Source of the DNA: Bacteroides salyersiae WAL 10018 = DSM 18765 = JCM 12988
GTDB taxonomy: Bacteria > Bacteroidota > Bacteroidia > Bacteroidales > Bacteroidaceae
Length of the DNA stretch: 64,000 bases
Direction: 5' to 3'
Assembly: GCF_000381365.1 (NCBI RefSeq)
Contig: NZ_KB905467.1
Coordinates: forward strand, 675,604-739,603
Shown here: positions 8,038 through 17,469 of the stretch, piece by piece
Layout: the number at the start of each line of letters is the position of its first letter
Position numbering within the stretch: the stretch's first letter is position 1
Notes under the pieces: generated by a model
What the model saw: only the letters and a program-made list of their open reading frames with translations
Database searches by the model: none
What the model was told of the DNA's origin: nothing
Position numbers and translations under genes: made by a program

Positions 8038-9564
8038 ATGAGTAGTAGAAATAAGCGTATAGCTCACAACACTTTGATGCTTTATATTCGCATGATACTT
8101 GTCATGGGAATAACACTTTATACCTCTCGCATAGTACTAAAAGAACTTGGAGTAGAGAACTATGGTATTTATAATGTAGTGGGAGGAGTTGTTGCTATGT
8201 TTAATTTGTTGGTTGGTAGTCTCCGGGCTGCTACTCAGCGATTTATTACATTTGAATTGGGAAAAAGTGAAAACAGACAGCTCAAACGTATTTTTTCTGC
8301 CTCAGTAACAATTCATTTTATAATTTCTATAGTAATTTTTATTTTAGCAGAAAGTATAGGGATATGGTTCTTAAATACTCAAATGAATATTCCTGTCGAA
8401 CGTATGGTTGCAGCTAATTGGGTGTTTCAATGTTCGGTATTTACTTTTATTATAAATCTTATCTCTGTTCCTTATAATGCAGCTATTATAGCTTACGAAA
8501 AAATGTCTGTTTTTGCTTATATTAGTGTAGTGGAAGTTATATTATCATTAATAATTGTTTATTTATTAGCTTTGACAAATTATGATAAATTGATAGTCTA
8601 TGCATTGCTTTTATTGTCTGTTGCTTTTATTATTCGTTTAATTTATGTTAAGTTCTGTGCATCTTGCCTTTCTGAATGTAAATTTAGTTTTTTGTGGGAT
8701 AAATTATTGTTTCGGGAGATGTTCTCTTTCATCGGATGGAATTTTATTGGTGCCGGGAGTGGTGTTTTAATGACACAAGGAGTAAATATTGTATTGAATA
8801 TATTTTGTGGAGTTACTATTAATGCTGCCCGTGGAATTGCTACTCAAGTACAAACTGCGGTAATGTCTTTGACATATAATTTTATGACGGCTTTTAATCC
8901 GCAAATAACGAAATCATTTGCAGCAGGTGAAAATGAATATCTTCAAAAAATATTGAGACAAGGAGCTAAGTTTTCTTATTTACTTATGTTAATGCTTGCA
9001 TTACCTATATTAATGGAAACAAAGACAATTCTTTCTATTTGGCTTAATAAAGTACCAGAATATACAGTAGTTTTTGTCAGACTTATTATAGTGTATTCTT
9101 TGATTCTTTGTATATCAACTCCTTTAGTAACAGCTATGTTAGCAACGGGGAAAATTAAGCGTTATCAGATTATTGTAGGTGGTTTCCAATTGCTTAATTT
9201 CCCTTTTTCATTTGTAGCGTTAATGTTGGGGGCATCTCCAGTAATGACTTATGTATTTCAGATAGTATTTGAGATATGTTGTCTTTCTTCTCGCTTATGG
9301 CTTTTGAGGGAGATGATTGGATTTGAAACGAAAAAGTTTATTTTTCAGGTACTTCAAAGAATTTTTTTGATATCTATAATTTCACTTTTTTTTCCTATGA
9401 TATTTATATATTACTTTGAACCGTCTATAAGCCGATTTGTTTGTGTTACCATATTGTCTATTGCAGCGGTTATTATTTTTACAATATTATTTGGATTATC
9501 ACATAGCGAAAAGAGTTTTTTGGTCGAACAGACAAAAATGATTGCGAGAAAGATTCAACGATAA
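8038..9564 (+). CDS. Wzx-type polysaccharide flippase (MATE/PST superfamily)
   Basis: The 508-residue protein is almost wholly hydrophobic, with about 12-14 membrane segments. Its N-terminus (ITLYTSRIVLKELGVENYG) and VVGGVVAMFNLLVGSL are typical of O-antigen/capsule flippases of Bacteroides. It would move the lipid-linked repeat unit across the inner membrane. A 167-base gap without recognisable features separates it from the export genes. The AT-rich central cassette begins here. Confidence 0.92.
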   Translation: MSSRNKRIAHNTLMLYIRMILVMGITLYTSRIVLKELGVENYGIYNVVGGVVAMFNLLVGSLRAATQRFITFELGKSENRQLKRIFSASVTIHFIISIVIFILAESIGIWFLNTQMNIPVERMVAANWVFQCSVFTFIINLISVPYNAAIIAYEKMSVFAYISVVEVILSLIIVYLLALTNYDKLIVYALLLLSVAFIIRLIYVKFCASCLSECKFSFLWDKLLFREMFSFIGWNFIGAGSGVLMTQGVNIVLNIFCGVTINAARGIATQVQTAVMSLTYNFMTAFNPQITKSFAAGENEYLQKILRQGAKFSYLLMLMLALPILMETKTILSIWLNKVPEYTVVFVRLIIVYSLILCISTPLVTAMLATGKIKRYQIIVGGFQLLNFPFSFVALMLGASPVMTYVFQIVFEICCLSSRLWLLREMIGFETKKFIFQVLQRIFLISIISLFFPMIFIYYFEPSISRFVCVTILSIAAVIIFTILFGLSHSEKSFLVEQTKMIARKIQR

Positions 9565-9583
9565 AATTTATTTATAACTAAAA

Positions 9584-10552
9584 ATGAAATTATTACTTTT
9601 CCCCCTTTATTATTTTTCAGTAATACGTTATTATGTCCTTGATATGATTCGGTATGTGAGGTATTCAGGTATATTTCATAAAAAAAATACTGAGATTAAG
9701 TTTATTTCTGATATTATAATGAGCTATCATGTTCTTGAAAAGGGGTTAACTATGCCCGATATGCGATTGGGGTTTGGAGTAGAACGAGTAAATGCTCTTA
9801 TAAATTTGTGTAACGAATATATGAGTCGAGGATATGAAAAATCAAATTGTCAATTTTTGCATGCTATAGGAGTGATTGACGAATATAGACGAACTCATCA
9901 AGCCTCAAAATTTGAAATGAATACTGAATTGTTAGATAATATTGATAAATTGATTCAAAAGGTTGGTTCTGTTCCTTGTCTAAATCAAATTGGGTACACA
10001 AAAGAGTCCTATTTCAAAGAGAATGATTCTACTTTTGAATATTTTTCAGCAAGTAGACACAGTCTTCGAAATTTTACTTCTGAAGAGATTGATATTGAAA
10101 TTCTTAAAAAAGCGATTTTATTGGCACAAAATGCTCCTTCTAGTTGCAATCGGCAACAAGCGAGAGTCTATGTAATCCAAGATAAGGAAAAAATCAAGCA
10201 GGTATTGAATTGTCAAAATGGACATCGAGGTTTTGGACATTTATCGAATAAGCTTATTATATTGACTGCGAGTGTTGAAGAATATAGTGGGATTGGTGAA
10301 CGTAATTCCGCGTATATTGATGGTGGATTGTTCGGTATGAACTTGTTATATTGTTTACATTATTATAAAGTTGGGGTATGTACCCTAAATGCTTACTTCT
10401 CATATAAAACAGAGAAAAGAATGCGGCAAATTTGTGATGTGCCGCCAAGTGAAGTTTTTTTAATGGTTTTAGCGTGTGGAAAAGTACCCGAACAATTCAA
10501 AGTTACTTTATCGAAACGGAATGATATATCTAAGATTTTGCATATCGTATGA
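9584..10552 (+). CDS. Nitroreductase-family flavoprotein in the capsule operon
   Basis: Residues from about 150 carry nitroreductase features: a SRHSLRNF start of the fold, NAPSSCNRQ in the FMN-binding region, and a C-terminal MVLACGK strand. The N-terminal 145 residues are family-specific and helical. It overlaps the next gene by four bases (ATGA), so the two are probably translationally coupled. Such proteins recur beside polysaccharide pyruvyltransferases in Bacteroides capsule loci, but the substrate is unknown to me. A redox step on a sugar or its substituent is a guess. Confidence 0.82.
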   Translation: MKLLLFPLYYFSVIRYYVLDMIRYVRYSGIFHKKNTEIKFISDIIMSYHVLEKGLTMPDMRLGFGVERVNALINLCNEYMSRGYEKSNCQFLHAIGVIDEYRRTHQASKFEMNTELLDNIDKLIQKVGSVPCLNQIGYTKESYFKENDSTFEYFSASRHSLRNFTSEEIDIEILKKAILLAQNAPSSCNRQQARVYVIQDKEKIKQVLNCQNGHRGFGHLSNKLIILTASVEEYSGIGERNSAYIDGGLFGMNLLYCLHYYKVGVCTLNAYFSYKTEKRMRQICDVPPSEVFLMVLACGKVPEQFKVTLSKRNDISKILHIV

Positions 10553-11667
10553 AAATAGGAATACTAACTTTTCATTGCGCACATAATTATGGAGCTGTTT
10601 TGCAGGCTTATGCAATTCAAGAGCAATTGAAACTTATGGGATTTGATGTTGAAATTATAAATTATAGACCCATATATTTACTTCGTCCTTATGGATATTT
10701 ACCTCAATTCCATTTTCGTACGATAAAGGATGGCTATTTGAGGTGTTTAATTCTTAATGTGAAGATACTGTTACGATGGATTGGAACTCTAATTCCTACA
10801 TATAGGCGCAGGAAAGGATTTAATAAGTTTATTCAATCAAAATTGTCTTTATCGTTTTGTTGGTATAATAGTCCTTTTGTTGAACATAATGAGTATGACT
10901 TTTATATAATGGGAAGTGATCAGGTATGGAATCCTAAAATAACAAAAAAGTTTGATGATGTCTATTTTGGAAACTTTAAAGTTAGAGTGGGAGTGAAAAA
11001 AATTAGTTATGCTGTATCAATGCCTTTATATACTTTTTCATCTCAACAAAAGGAACAATTAAATGTGAATTTACGTAATTTTTCGGCAATTAGTGTGCGA
11101 GAAACTCAATTGGAAGAATTTATATTTGACAATTTCAAAATTAAATCTCAAGTAGTATTAGATCCAACTTTGTTGGTGGATAACTTTGTGTGGAGGAAAA
11201 TAGCTATTATACCTAATATAAATAAAAAATATGTTTTAGTTTATGCATTAGGATTACGTAATGAAGCTCTGCGAATAGCGAGAAATATAGCCTCAGAAAT
11301 TGGAGCAGTTGTTGTTGAAGTGAGTGGAAGTGCTAAAGTTTTTGATATTAAAAACTCTTATTCGACAGCTTCACCGGAAAAGTTTGTAGGGTATTTTCAG
11401 AATGCCTCATTTATAGTTACTTCATCATTCCATGGAACTGCTTTTGCCATATCTTATCAAAAGCCATTTTATTCTATTATGAAAGGAAATACACTCGATT
11501 CTCGTCAACTTTCATTACTTACAGATTTAGATTTGCAAGAACGTTTCATTAATAAAGAAAGTAATCCTAAATATTCTGAAATAGATTATTCAATTGTTAC
11601 GCAAAAATGGAGAACTATGCAGAATAAATCTCGTGATTTCTTAAAGCAGAGTATTTTAAATATATGA
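10549..11667 (+). CDS. Polysaccharide pyruvyl transferase family protein
   Basis: The 372-residue protein begins MKIGILTFHCAHNYGAVLQ and contains MGSDQVWNP (about 122-130) and TSSFHGTAFAISY near 290, the hallmark motifs of the family (PF04230). Members add ketal-linked pyruvate from phosphoenolpyruvate to sugars; some Bacteroides members may act differently. It is coupled by four-base overlaps to both neighbours. A pyruvylated, hence acidic, capsule is the natural inference. Confidence 0.9.
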   Translation: MKIGILTFHCAHNYGAVLQAYAIQEQLKLMGFDVEIINYRPIYLLRPYGYLPQFHFRTIKDGYLRCLILNVKILLRWIGTLIPTYRRRKGFNKFIQSKLSLSFCWYNSPFVEHNEYDFYIMGSDQVWNPKITKKFDDVYFGNFKVRVGVKKISYAVSMPLYTFSSQQKEQLNVNLRNFSAISVRETQLEEFIFDNFKIKSQVVLDPTLLVDNFVWRKIAIIPNINKKYVLVYALGLRNEALRIARNIASEIGAVVVEVSGSAKVFDIKNSYSTASPEKFVGYFQNASFIVTSSFHGTAFAISYQKPFYSIMKGNTLDSRQLSLLTDLDLQERFINKESNPKYSEIDYSIVTQKWRTMQNKSRDFLKQSILNI

Positions 11668-12905
11668 AAAAACGAATTTTACATATTAATACGAAAGAAC
11701 TTGGAGGTGCAGCTAAGGCTGCATTGAGGTTGCATGAGAAATTTATTGATTTGGGTTATGAATCTAATTTTCTGATGTTGAAATATGTGTTGCCAGATGC
11801 AAAAAATGTGACTACGCTTTCTGACTTATTTAGCCGAATAATAAAACCCTTTTATCGTATGTTGGAGGCAATATTACTTTATAAGAGAAAGAGTGGTATG
11901 TTTTCTTCATTTATATTTGGAGCAAATGTTCATAAACATCCTTTAGTTTTGAATGCAGATGTGATATATTTACATTGGATAGCAGGAAATATGATTAATT
12001 GGTATTCTTTAAAAAAAATACTGGACTCAGGGAAACCCGTATATTGGTTTATGCACGATTATTTGGCTATGACTGGAGGATGCCATAATCCAATTGATTG
12101 TGTACAATACACGAAAGAATGTAAAAAATGTCCTAAATGTAATTCGTTGCTTTTTAATGTCCCTATTTTTGAGTTTATGAAAAAGGCAAAAATGTATAAT
12201 AAATATTCTAACCTTAAATTTATAGTTCCTAGTTTGTTAGTTAAAAATCGGATAATGACTTCTTTTTTGTTGAAAAATGCGGATGTTACATATATCCCCA
12301 ATTTTGTTGATATAGATATATATAAACCATTAAATAAACAAGATGCAAAGAAAGCCTTTAATTTTAATTTATGTAAGAAACAGATACTGTTTGGTGCCGC
12401 TGGAGGGATACATTCTAAATTTAAAGGTTGGGTATATTTGGAAGAAGCACTATTAGCTTACCGTAATTCGGATATAGAAGTAATTATTTTTGGTTGTACA
12501 AAACCAAGTAATTATAAGTCTCCTTTCGATAATGTTGATGTGAGATTTTTGGGAAGTTTTTATGATGATATTTCTCTTTCTTTATTATATAATGCTGCGG
12601 ATGTTTTTGTTGTTTCTTCAGAAGATGAGACGTTTTGTTTGACAGCCTTGGAGGCATTAGCATGTGGTACGCCAGTTGTCGGCTTCCCAGTTGGTGCTAT
12701 CCCTGAAATGGTTATTCATAAAGATAATGGTTATATCGCGGAATATAAAAATACTAAAGACTTATTGACTGGTTTGGAATTCGTTTTAAATAATCTTTGC
12801 TCAAATATATCTCAAGAATATATTTGTTCGAATGTATCTACCACGTTTGATTCAAATACAGTGATTATGTTGCATCAAAATCTGATTGATGATGAGGATA
12901 ATTAA
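11664..12905 (+). CDS. Glycosyltransferase, GT4-like (first of the cassette)
   Basis: The 413-residue protein opens with MKKRILHINTKELGGAAKAA, a GT-B N-terminal start seen in WcaC-like transferases, and has FMHDYLAMTGGCHN near 130. The C-terminal nucleotide-sugar site is ALACGTPVVGFPVGAIPEMV. A cysteine cluster (CVQYTKECKKCPKC) follows the HDY motif, as in related capsule transferases. Donor and acceptor cannot be told from sequence. It overlaps the pyruvyltransferase gene by four bases. Confidence 0.9.
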   Translation: MKKRILHINTKELGGAAKAALRLHEKFIDLGYESNFLMLKYVLPDAKNVTTLSDLFSRIIKPFYRMLEAILLYKRKSGMFSSFIFGANVHKHPLVLNADVIYLHWIAGNMINWYSLKKILDSGKPVYWFMHDYLAMTGGCHNPIDCVQYTKECKKCPKCNSLLFNVPIFEFMKKAKMYNKYSNLKFIVPSLLVKNRIMTSFLLKNADVTYIPNFVDIDIYKPLNKQDAKKAFNFNLCKKQILFGAAGGIHSKFKGWVYLEEALLAYRNSDIEVIIFGCTKPSNYKSPFDNVDVRFLGSFYDDISLSLLYNAADVFVVSSEDETFCLTALEALACGTPVVGFPVGAIPEMVIHKDNGYIAEYKNTKDLLTGLEFVLNNLCSNISQEYICSNVSTTFDSNTVIMLHQNLIDDEDN

Positions 12906-14049
12906 TTATAAGAATAGAAATTGGATAATTGTTTGCTATTATATTTTTGATGCTTTAACTTATTATTTTTTATTTCTTAGACCGTTTCTATATCCGTTAA
13001 GATTAATATTAATTATTGATATCATATCAAATATTAAATACTCTACACGTTCTCAGAAAATAAGTGTTACTATTTTCTTTTGCCTTTTTATGTTGGCTTT
13101 GATAATAGGTTTGATAAAGGGAAATTATGATGTTTATTTGTTAACGGATATTTTTACATTTTCTCTCTTTTTATTTTTGTCTTTTGATTCTTCCAATTTT
13201 AATAGAACATATGAAGATTTAATTGATAAAATTAAAATTATCCAGCCTATATGTATCTTGATAACAATTTATTTTATCTATAAAACAGGCTTTTCAGTTG
13301 GCGATCTTGGGCATCGTGTAATTTTTGATAGTGAGGAAGGGAATTTGGGGTTATTGGCTCGGCCGTTGAAGCTGGGATTATTAATATCTCCTTTTGCTTT
13401 ATCAAATTCAAGAAAAGATTTGTCGGTTTTGGCTTCTGTTGTATTAATGCTGATTATAGGATTGATGACATTGACTAAATCCGTTGTTTTAATTTCTTTA
13501 TTTGCTTTATGCATAAATTTATTTCTTCGTGAGCTTTCATATAAAAAAATAATTTTTGTAGTGATAATAGGAATTCTATTTTTTTCTATTACAATTTATT
13601 ATCTGAATATAAATATTGAAAATCAAATAAATTCCCTGCTATTTAGATTAGATGTTGACGATATAACCTCTGGGAGAAGCACCGAACTTGAAAGATATTT
13701 TGAATATTCAACACTTGAAGAGTTAATTTTTGGACGTGGTTTAGGTGGAAGTCATAATTATGCAGATTGGTCATGGAATTTTGAACATGGAGTTCCTTTC
13801 TGTCATTATGGTTTTCTTAATCTGATAATGAAGGGTGGCTTTATATATCTAATAATTTTGTATATAACTATAGTCAGGTCTATGAGTATAATGTATCGTA
13901 GGAAAATGATAGGTGGTATTTTTGTTCTTTTACTCTACTTTATAATGGATTTTGGTCATACAATTTTTTCCACTTATCCACTTGTATTGTTCTTGTTTGC
14001 AACTATTTCTTACGGGTTATCTGCTAACTATCGACAAAAAATAAGATGA
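12889..14049 (+). CDS. Wzy-like capsule repeat-unit polymerase
   Basis: This is a polytopic membrane protein of about 386 residues with 10-12 hydrophobic segments and a polar periplasmic loop containing DDITSGRSTELERYFEY, resembling the O-antigen ligase/Wzy loop. GRGLGGSHN and HNxxL-type features follow. Wzy proteins are poorly conserved, so the call rests on topology, loop motif and being the only such protein in the locus. ATG 12889 or 12892 is preferred to an in-frame TTG at 12886. The gene overlaps the upstream glycosyltransferase by 17 bases. Confidence 0.82.
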   Translation: MMRIINYKNRNWIIVCYYIFDALTYYFLFLRPFLYPLRLILIIDIISNIKYSTRSQKISVTIFFCLFMLALIIGLIKGNYDVYLLTDIFTFSLFLFLSFDSSNFNRTYEDLIDKIKIIQPICILITIYFIYKTGFSVGDLGHRVIFDSEEGNLGLLARPLKLGLLISPFALSNSRKDLSVLASVVLMLIIGLMTLTKSVVLISLFALCINLFLRELSYKKIIFVVIIGILFFSITIYYLNINIENQINSLLFRLDVDDITSGRSTELERYFEYSTLEELIFGRGLGGSHNYADWSWNFEHGVPFCHYGFLNLIMKGGFIYLIILYITIVRSMSIMYRRKMIGGIFVLLLYFIMDFGHTIFSTYPLVLFLFATISYGLSANYRQKIR

Positions 14050-15200
14050 ACTTTAATAATTCGATATTAATTTTTGATTACCAATTGTCTGGCCACCATC
14101 TTGAATACATTCATCATTTGTATATGGCGGCTATAAAAAGAAAGAATGTGAATTTTGTTTTTTCTCTTCCAAACAATTTTCAGGAAATTTCGAATGTATT
14201 AGATTGGCCGTCATCTCCTAACGTAGCATTTTCATTTTTTAATAATGAAAAACTTTCTAATTCGAAAAGGTTATTGTTGAGATCATGGCATTTTTCAAAG
14301 ATACTTAGGTGTGAGGTAATAAAACATGATACAAATCAGATTTTTCTTATTACCAGTATTTTGGGAACTTTGCCTTTTCTTCCTTTTTTTTTAAGTAAGG
14401 CCAGCGTTTCTGGTATCATATATAAGATTTATTTATATAAATGGAAAAAGTCATCATTATTAAACCGGATACAAGATGTTATAAAATACCAATTATTATC
14501 TAAATGTTCTTTGTTCAAATCTATATATATATTGAATGATGAAGTTAGTGCTATATATCTTAATAGAATTTATAAAACAGAACGTTTTCGCCATTTAGTT
14601 GATCCTTTTAAACCTCTTTCTGAAAGTTCTTTGAAGAAAATGAAATCTGACTTAGGTATTTCTTGTTCGAAATATTTGTTGCTTCATTTTGGTTCAATGT
14701 CAGATGCGAAAGGAACATTAGAAATTCTTCAATCTATTCCGTTCATCGAAAAAGAGAAACAGGAAAAGTATGCTTTTGTATTTGCTGGAGTAATTGCATC
14801 AAATATTAAAAGTGAATTTTATCGATTGGTAGAACAATATCGGAAAGATATACAGATTATTGTGATAGAAGGTTTTTTGGAATATGATACAATTGGGTCT
14901 TTGTGTATGTCATGTGATGTAATTCTTACGCCCTATAAAAGAATAAATACTAGCAGTGGCGCAATTGGATATGCTGCTCAATTTAAGAAACCTGTAATAG
15001 CGACGGGAGGAGGATTATTAGGGAAACTGGTTAATAAATATCATTTAGGGGTATTGATCTCTGATGTGTCAGGAGAGTCTATTGCTGATGGAATTCGAAG
15101 GTTTGAATCTTGGCATTATAGAAATAATAGTTATTTAGAAAAGAATAATATAACTAATTTTCAAAATAAAATTATAGAGGATCTGATAGAAAAGTATTAA
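14046..15200 (+). CDS. Glycosyltransferase, GT-B fold
   Basis: The 384-residue protein starts with a Rossmann strand (ILIFDYQLSGHHLEYIHHL) and carries a C-terminal donor domain with LLHFGSMSDAKGTLEIL (about 217) and TPYKRINTSSGAIGYAAQF near 300. The order and spacing fit GT-B enzymes close to GT4. It is coupled to wzy by a four-base overlap. Specificity is unknown. A 105-base gap follows it, containing only AT-rich sequence. Confidence 0.82.
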   Translation: MNFNNSILIFDYQLSGHHLEYIHHLYMAAIKRKNVNFVFSLPNNFQEISNVLDWPSSPNVAFSFFNNEKLSNSKRLLLRSWHFSKILRCEVIKHDTNQIFLITSILGTLPFLPFFLSKASVSGIIYKIYLYKWKKSSLLNRIQDVIKYQLLSKCSLFKSIYILNDEVSAIYLNRIYKTERFRHLVDPFKPLSESSLKKMKSDLGISCSKYLLLHFGSMSDAKGTLEILQSIPFIEKEKQEKYAFVFAGVIASNIKSEFYRLVEQYRKDIQIIVIEGFLEYDTIGSLCMSCDVILTPYKRINTSSGAIGYAAQFKKPVIATGGGLLGKLVNKYHLGVLISDVSGESIADGIRRFESWHYRNNSYLEKNNITNFQNKIIEDLIEKY

Positions 15201-15305
15201 TTAAATACTCTTGGTGAGTACATATTCTGTAAGTTTTTCATTCGGAACGGTTTATAGCTACTACCATATTATAATCAATGTTCTTTATTCTTACATTAGT
15301 AACTT

Positions 15306-16313
15306 ATGGATTTGTTTATTACTTTAGATTATGAACTTTTCATGGGGAAAAAGACTGGCAGTGTAGAAAGCTGTTTATTGTCTCCTATGAATAGCTTTAT
15401 TTCTATGCTTGACCGTTACGGGATTAAAGCAACTATTTTTGTTGATGCAGCTTATTTATTGCGCTTAAGTGAATTAAAAGATAAGCATGATAAATTGAAA
15501 TCTGATTTTGAATTGATTTCAGATCATTTGAAGTGTTTAGAGCAAGCCGGACATGATATTCAATTGCATTTTCATCCGCAATGGATATATTCAGATTATG
15601 ATTCGAAACAATGGATAATGGATTTTGAACATTATAAATTGAGTGATTTACCCGAAAATGTTTTAAGAACATCTTTTTATTCAGCTAGATTATTGCTGGA
15701 AGAAATTATAGGGAAGAAAATTATTGCTTTTAGAGCAGGAGGATATTCTCTCCCTACTTATTCTGGATATATTGATTTGTTTAAGTTGAATGGAATAAAA
15801 ATTGATTCTTCTGTTTTACGCGGGGCGTATGTCGATTCCAAATATCAAAAATATGATTACAGGAATATTCCAAAAGCTAGTATATATAATTTTAATAATA
15901 GTCTTTTTATAGAAGATAATAAGGGGGAGTTTTGTGAATGCTCAATTTCTACTGTCGCTTATCAAGGATTTGTATATTGGTTACTGAAACGGAGGCTTTC
16001 TTCGATTTATCACCCGACGATACAATATGGTGATGGCTACGGCATTGGGATTTCTGGTAGTAGACTGAAACGGTTAGTAAAGCGTATTAAAATATTATTC
16101 CAAAACAAAATCGTTTCTGCATCAATAGATGGTTTTATGTCTACAATGTTGTTGGATATTTATTCTATACATAAAAAACAAGTATCGTGTAATGGTTTTG
16201 TTATAATTGGCCATCCTAAAAATTTTTCAAATGTTTCTATTCGTAATGTGGAAGAGTTTATTTTAAAAGTACGTGATGAGGATACTTTTCTAACTTTCTC
16301 TTCTATGAAATAA
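15306..16313 (+). CDS. Polysaccharide deacetylase-like (NodB-related) protein
   Basis: The 335-residue protein has the layout of the deacetylase-like family found in capsule loci: FITLDYELFMG at the N-terminus (first metal-binding Asp region), GHDIQLHFHPQW near 82-93 (His pair) and AFRAGGYSLP near 140. It may remove acetyl groups from N-acetylated sugars in the repeat unit or an intermediate. There is no signal peptide, so it would act in the cytoplasm. The next gene begins 13 bases downstream. Confidence 0.8.
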   Translation: MDLFITLDYELFMGKKTGSVESCLLSPMNSFISMLDRYGIKATIFVDAAYLLRLSELKDKHDKLKSDFELISDHLKCLEQAGHDIQLHFHPQWIYSDYDSKQWIMDFEHYKLSDLPENVLRTSFYSARLLLEEIIGKKIIAFRAGGYSLPTYSGYIDLFKLNGIKIDSSVLRGAYVDSKYQKYDYRNIPKASIYNFNNSLFIEDNKGEFCECSISTVAYQGFVYWLLKRRLSSIYHPTIQYGDGYGIGISGSRLKRLVKRIKILFQNKIVSASIDGFMSTMLLDIYSIHKKQVSCNGFVIIGHPKNFSNVSIRNVEEFILKVRDEDTFLTFSSMK

Positions 16314-16326
16314 TTTTCGTACACAG

Positions 16327-17418
16327 ATGACTACTCTAAAAATTAAGTTTATTCTTGGTCAGATATCTCAACCAAGATGTCTAAAACGTTTGGAAGCAAT
16401 AAAGAATGCCGGTTTCGAAATAGCAGTATATGGCTTTGATAATGGATTGTATAACGAAAATATACGAAATAAAGATTATAAAATACATAGTATTCGAATA
16501 GATGGAAAAGGGAATAAGTTTGTTAAGTCAATAAAAAAGATATTGTTTATAAAAAAAGTTTGTTCTATATCGTCTTCACATGATATTTTATACGCCTTTG
16601 GTATTGACATTGCATTTTGGGTTTATTTATTTACAGGTGGAAGAAGAAAATATATTTATGAAGAGGCAGATTTAAATTATACGAAATTCTCGAATAAATA
16701 TATCGTCCGTTTTTTTAAATCTGTTGATAAATATTTAATTCGACACTCGTATTATGCAGTTTTGACTTCTGATGGTTTTGTAGAATATCTATATGCATTT
16801 TCTATTCCACCTAAGCAAATTATAGTTTTACCTAATAAATTGAATGTTTATTTTAGAAATGTTTCCCGGAATTTTTACGAATTACAGAATGTTGAAAAAA
16901 TTCGATTCGGATTTATCGGTGCAGTTCGTTATCCCAATACAATTGTGCGGTTTGCGGAAGTAGTAGGTAAGTATTTTCCTCAATATGAGTTTACTTTTTG
17001 GGGGACAGGCATTGGAATAAATGAGGCAATGATCAGATGTGAAACTTATAATAATGTAAAGTTTGAGGGCGCTTTTCGAAATCCGGAAGATTTAGAGACG
17101 ATTTATTCTAATATTGATATTAATATTGTTTGCTACGATACAACTTATTTCAATGTCACTATAGCTGAACCGAATAAACTTTATGAATCTATCTTTTTTG
17201 GAAAACCTATGGTAGTAAGTGCAAATACCTTTCTTGCTACTAAAGTTAAAGAATGGGGAATAGGCTTTGCTGCAAACTGCTCGACTGATATATATATAAA
17301 AGAGTTTATTTCATCATTAGGTGTTGAACAAATAAATAGATGTATAAAAAACTGTGCGAAAATACAAAAGGAAGAACTTATTGATTCTACTACTATTTTA
17401 ATAGAAAAAATCGTATAA
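16327..17418 (+). CDS. Glycosyltransferase, GT4-like
   Basis: The 363-residue protein starts IKFILGQISQPRCLKRLEAI. It contains FGFIGAVRYPNTI (about 197) and the C-terminal donor-site segment YESIFFGKPMVVS, in line with GT-B transferases. It is the last AT-rich gene of the cassette: wecC, 51 bases downstream, has clearly higher G+C and standard Bacteroides codon use. Sugar specificity cannot be read from sequence. Confidence 0.82.
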   Translation: MTTLKIKFILGQISQPRCLKRLEAIKNAGFEIAVYGFDNGLYNENIRNKDYKIHSIRIDGKGNKFVKSIKKILFIKKVCSISSSHDILYAFGIDIAFWVYLFTGGRRKYIYEEADLNYTKFSNKYIVRFFKSVDKYLIRHSYYAVLTSDGFVEYLYAFSIPPKQIIVLPNKLNVYFRNVSRNFYELQNVEKIRFGFIGAVRYPNTIVRFAEVVGKYFPQYEFTFWGTGIGINEAMIRCETYNNVKFEGAFRNPEDLETIYSNIDINIVCYDTTYFNVTIAEPNKLYESIFFGKPMVVSANTFLATKVKEWGIGFAANCSTDIYIKEFISSLGVEQINRCIKNCAKIQKEELIDSTTILIEKIV

Positions 17419-17469
17419 AGATACATTGTACTGCATAATAAATTAATCGCATTTTAAATAAAAAAGAAG

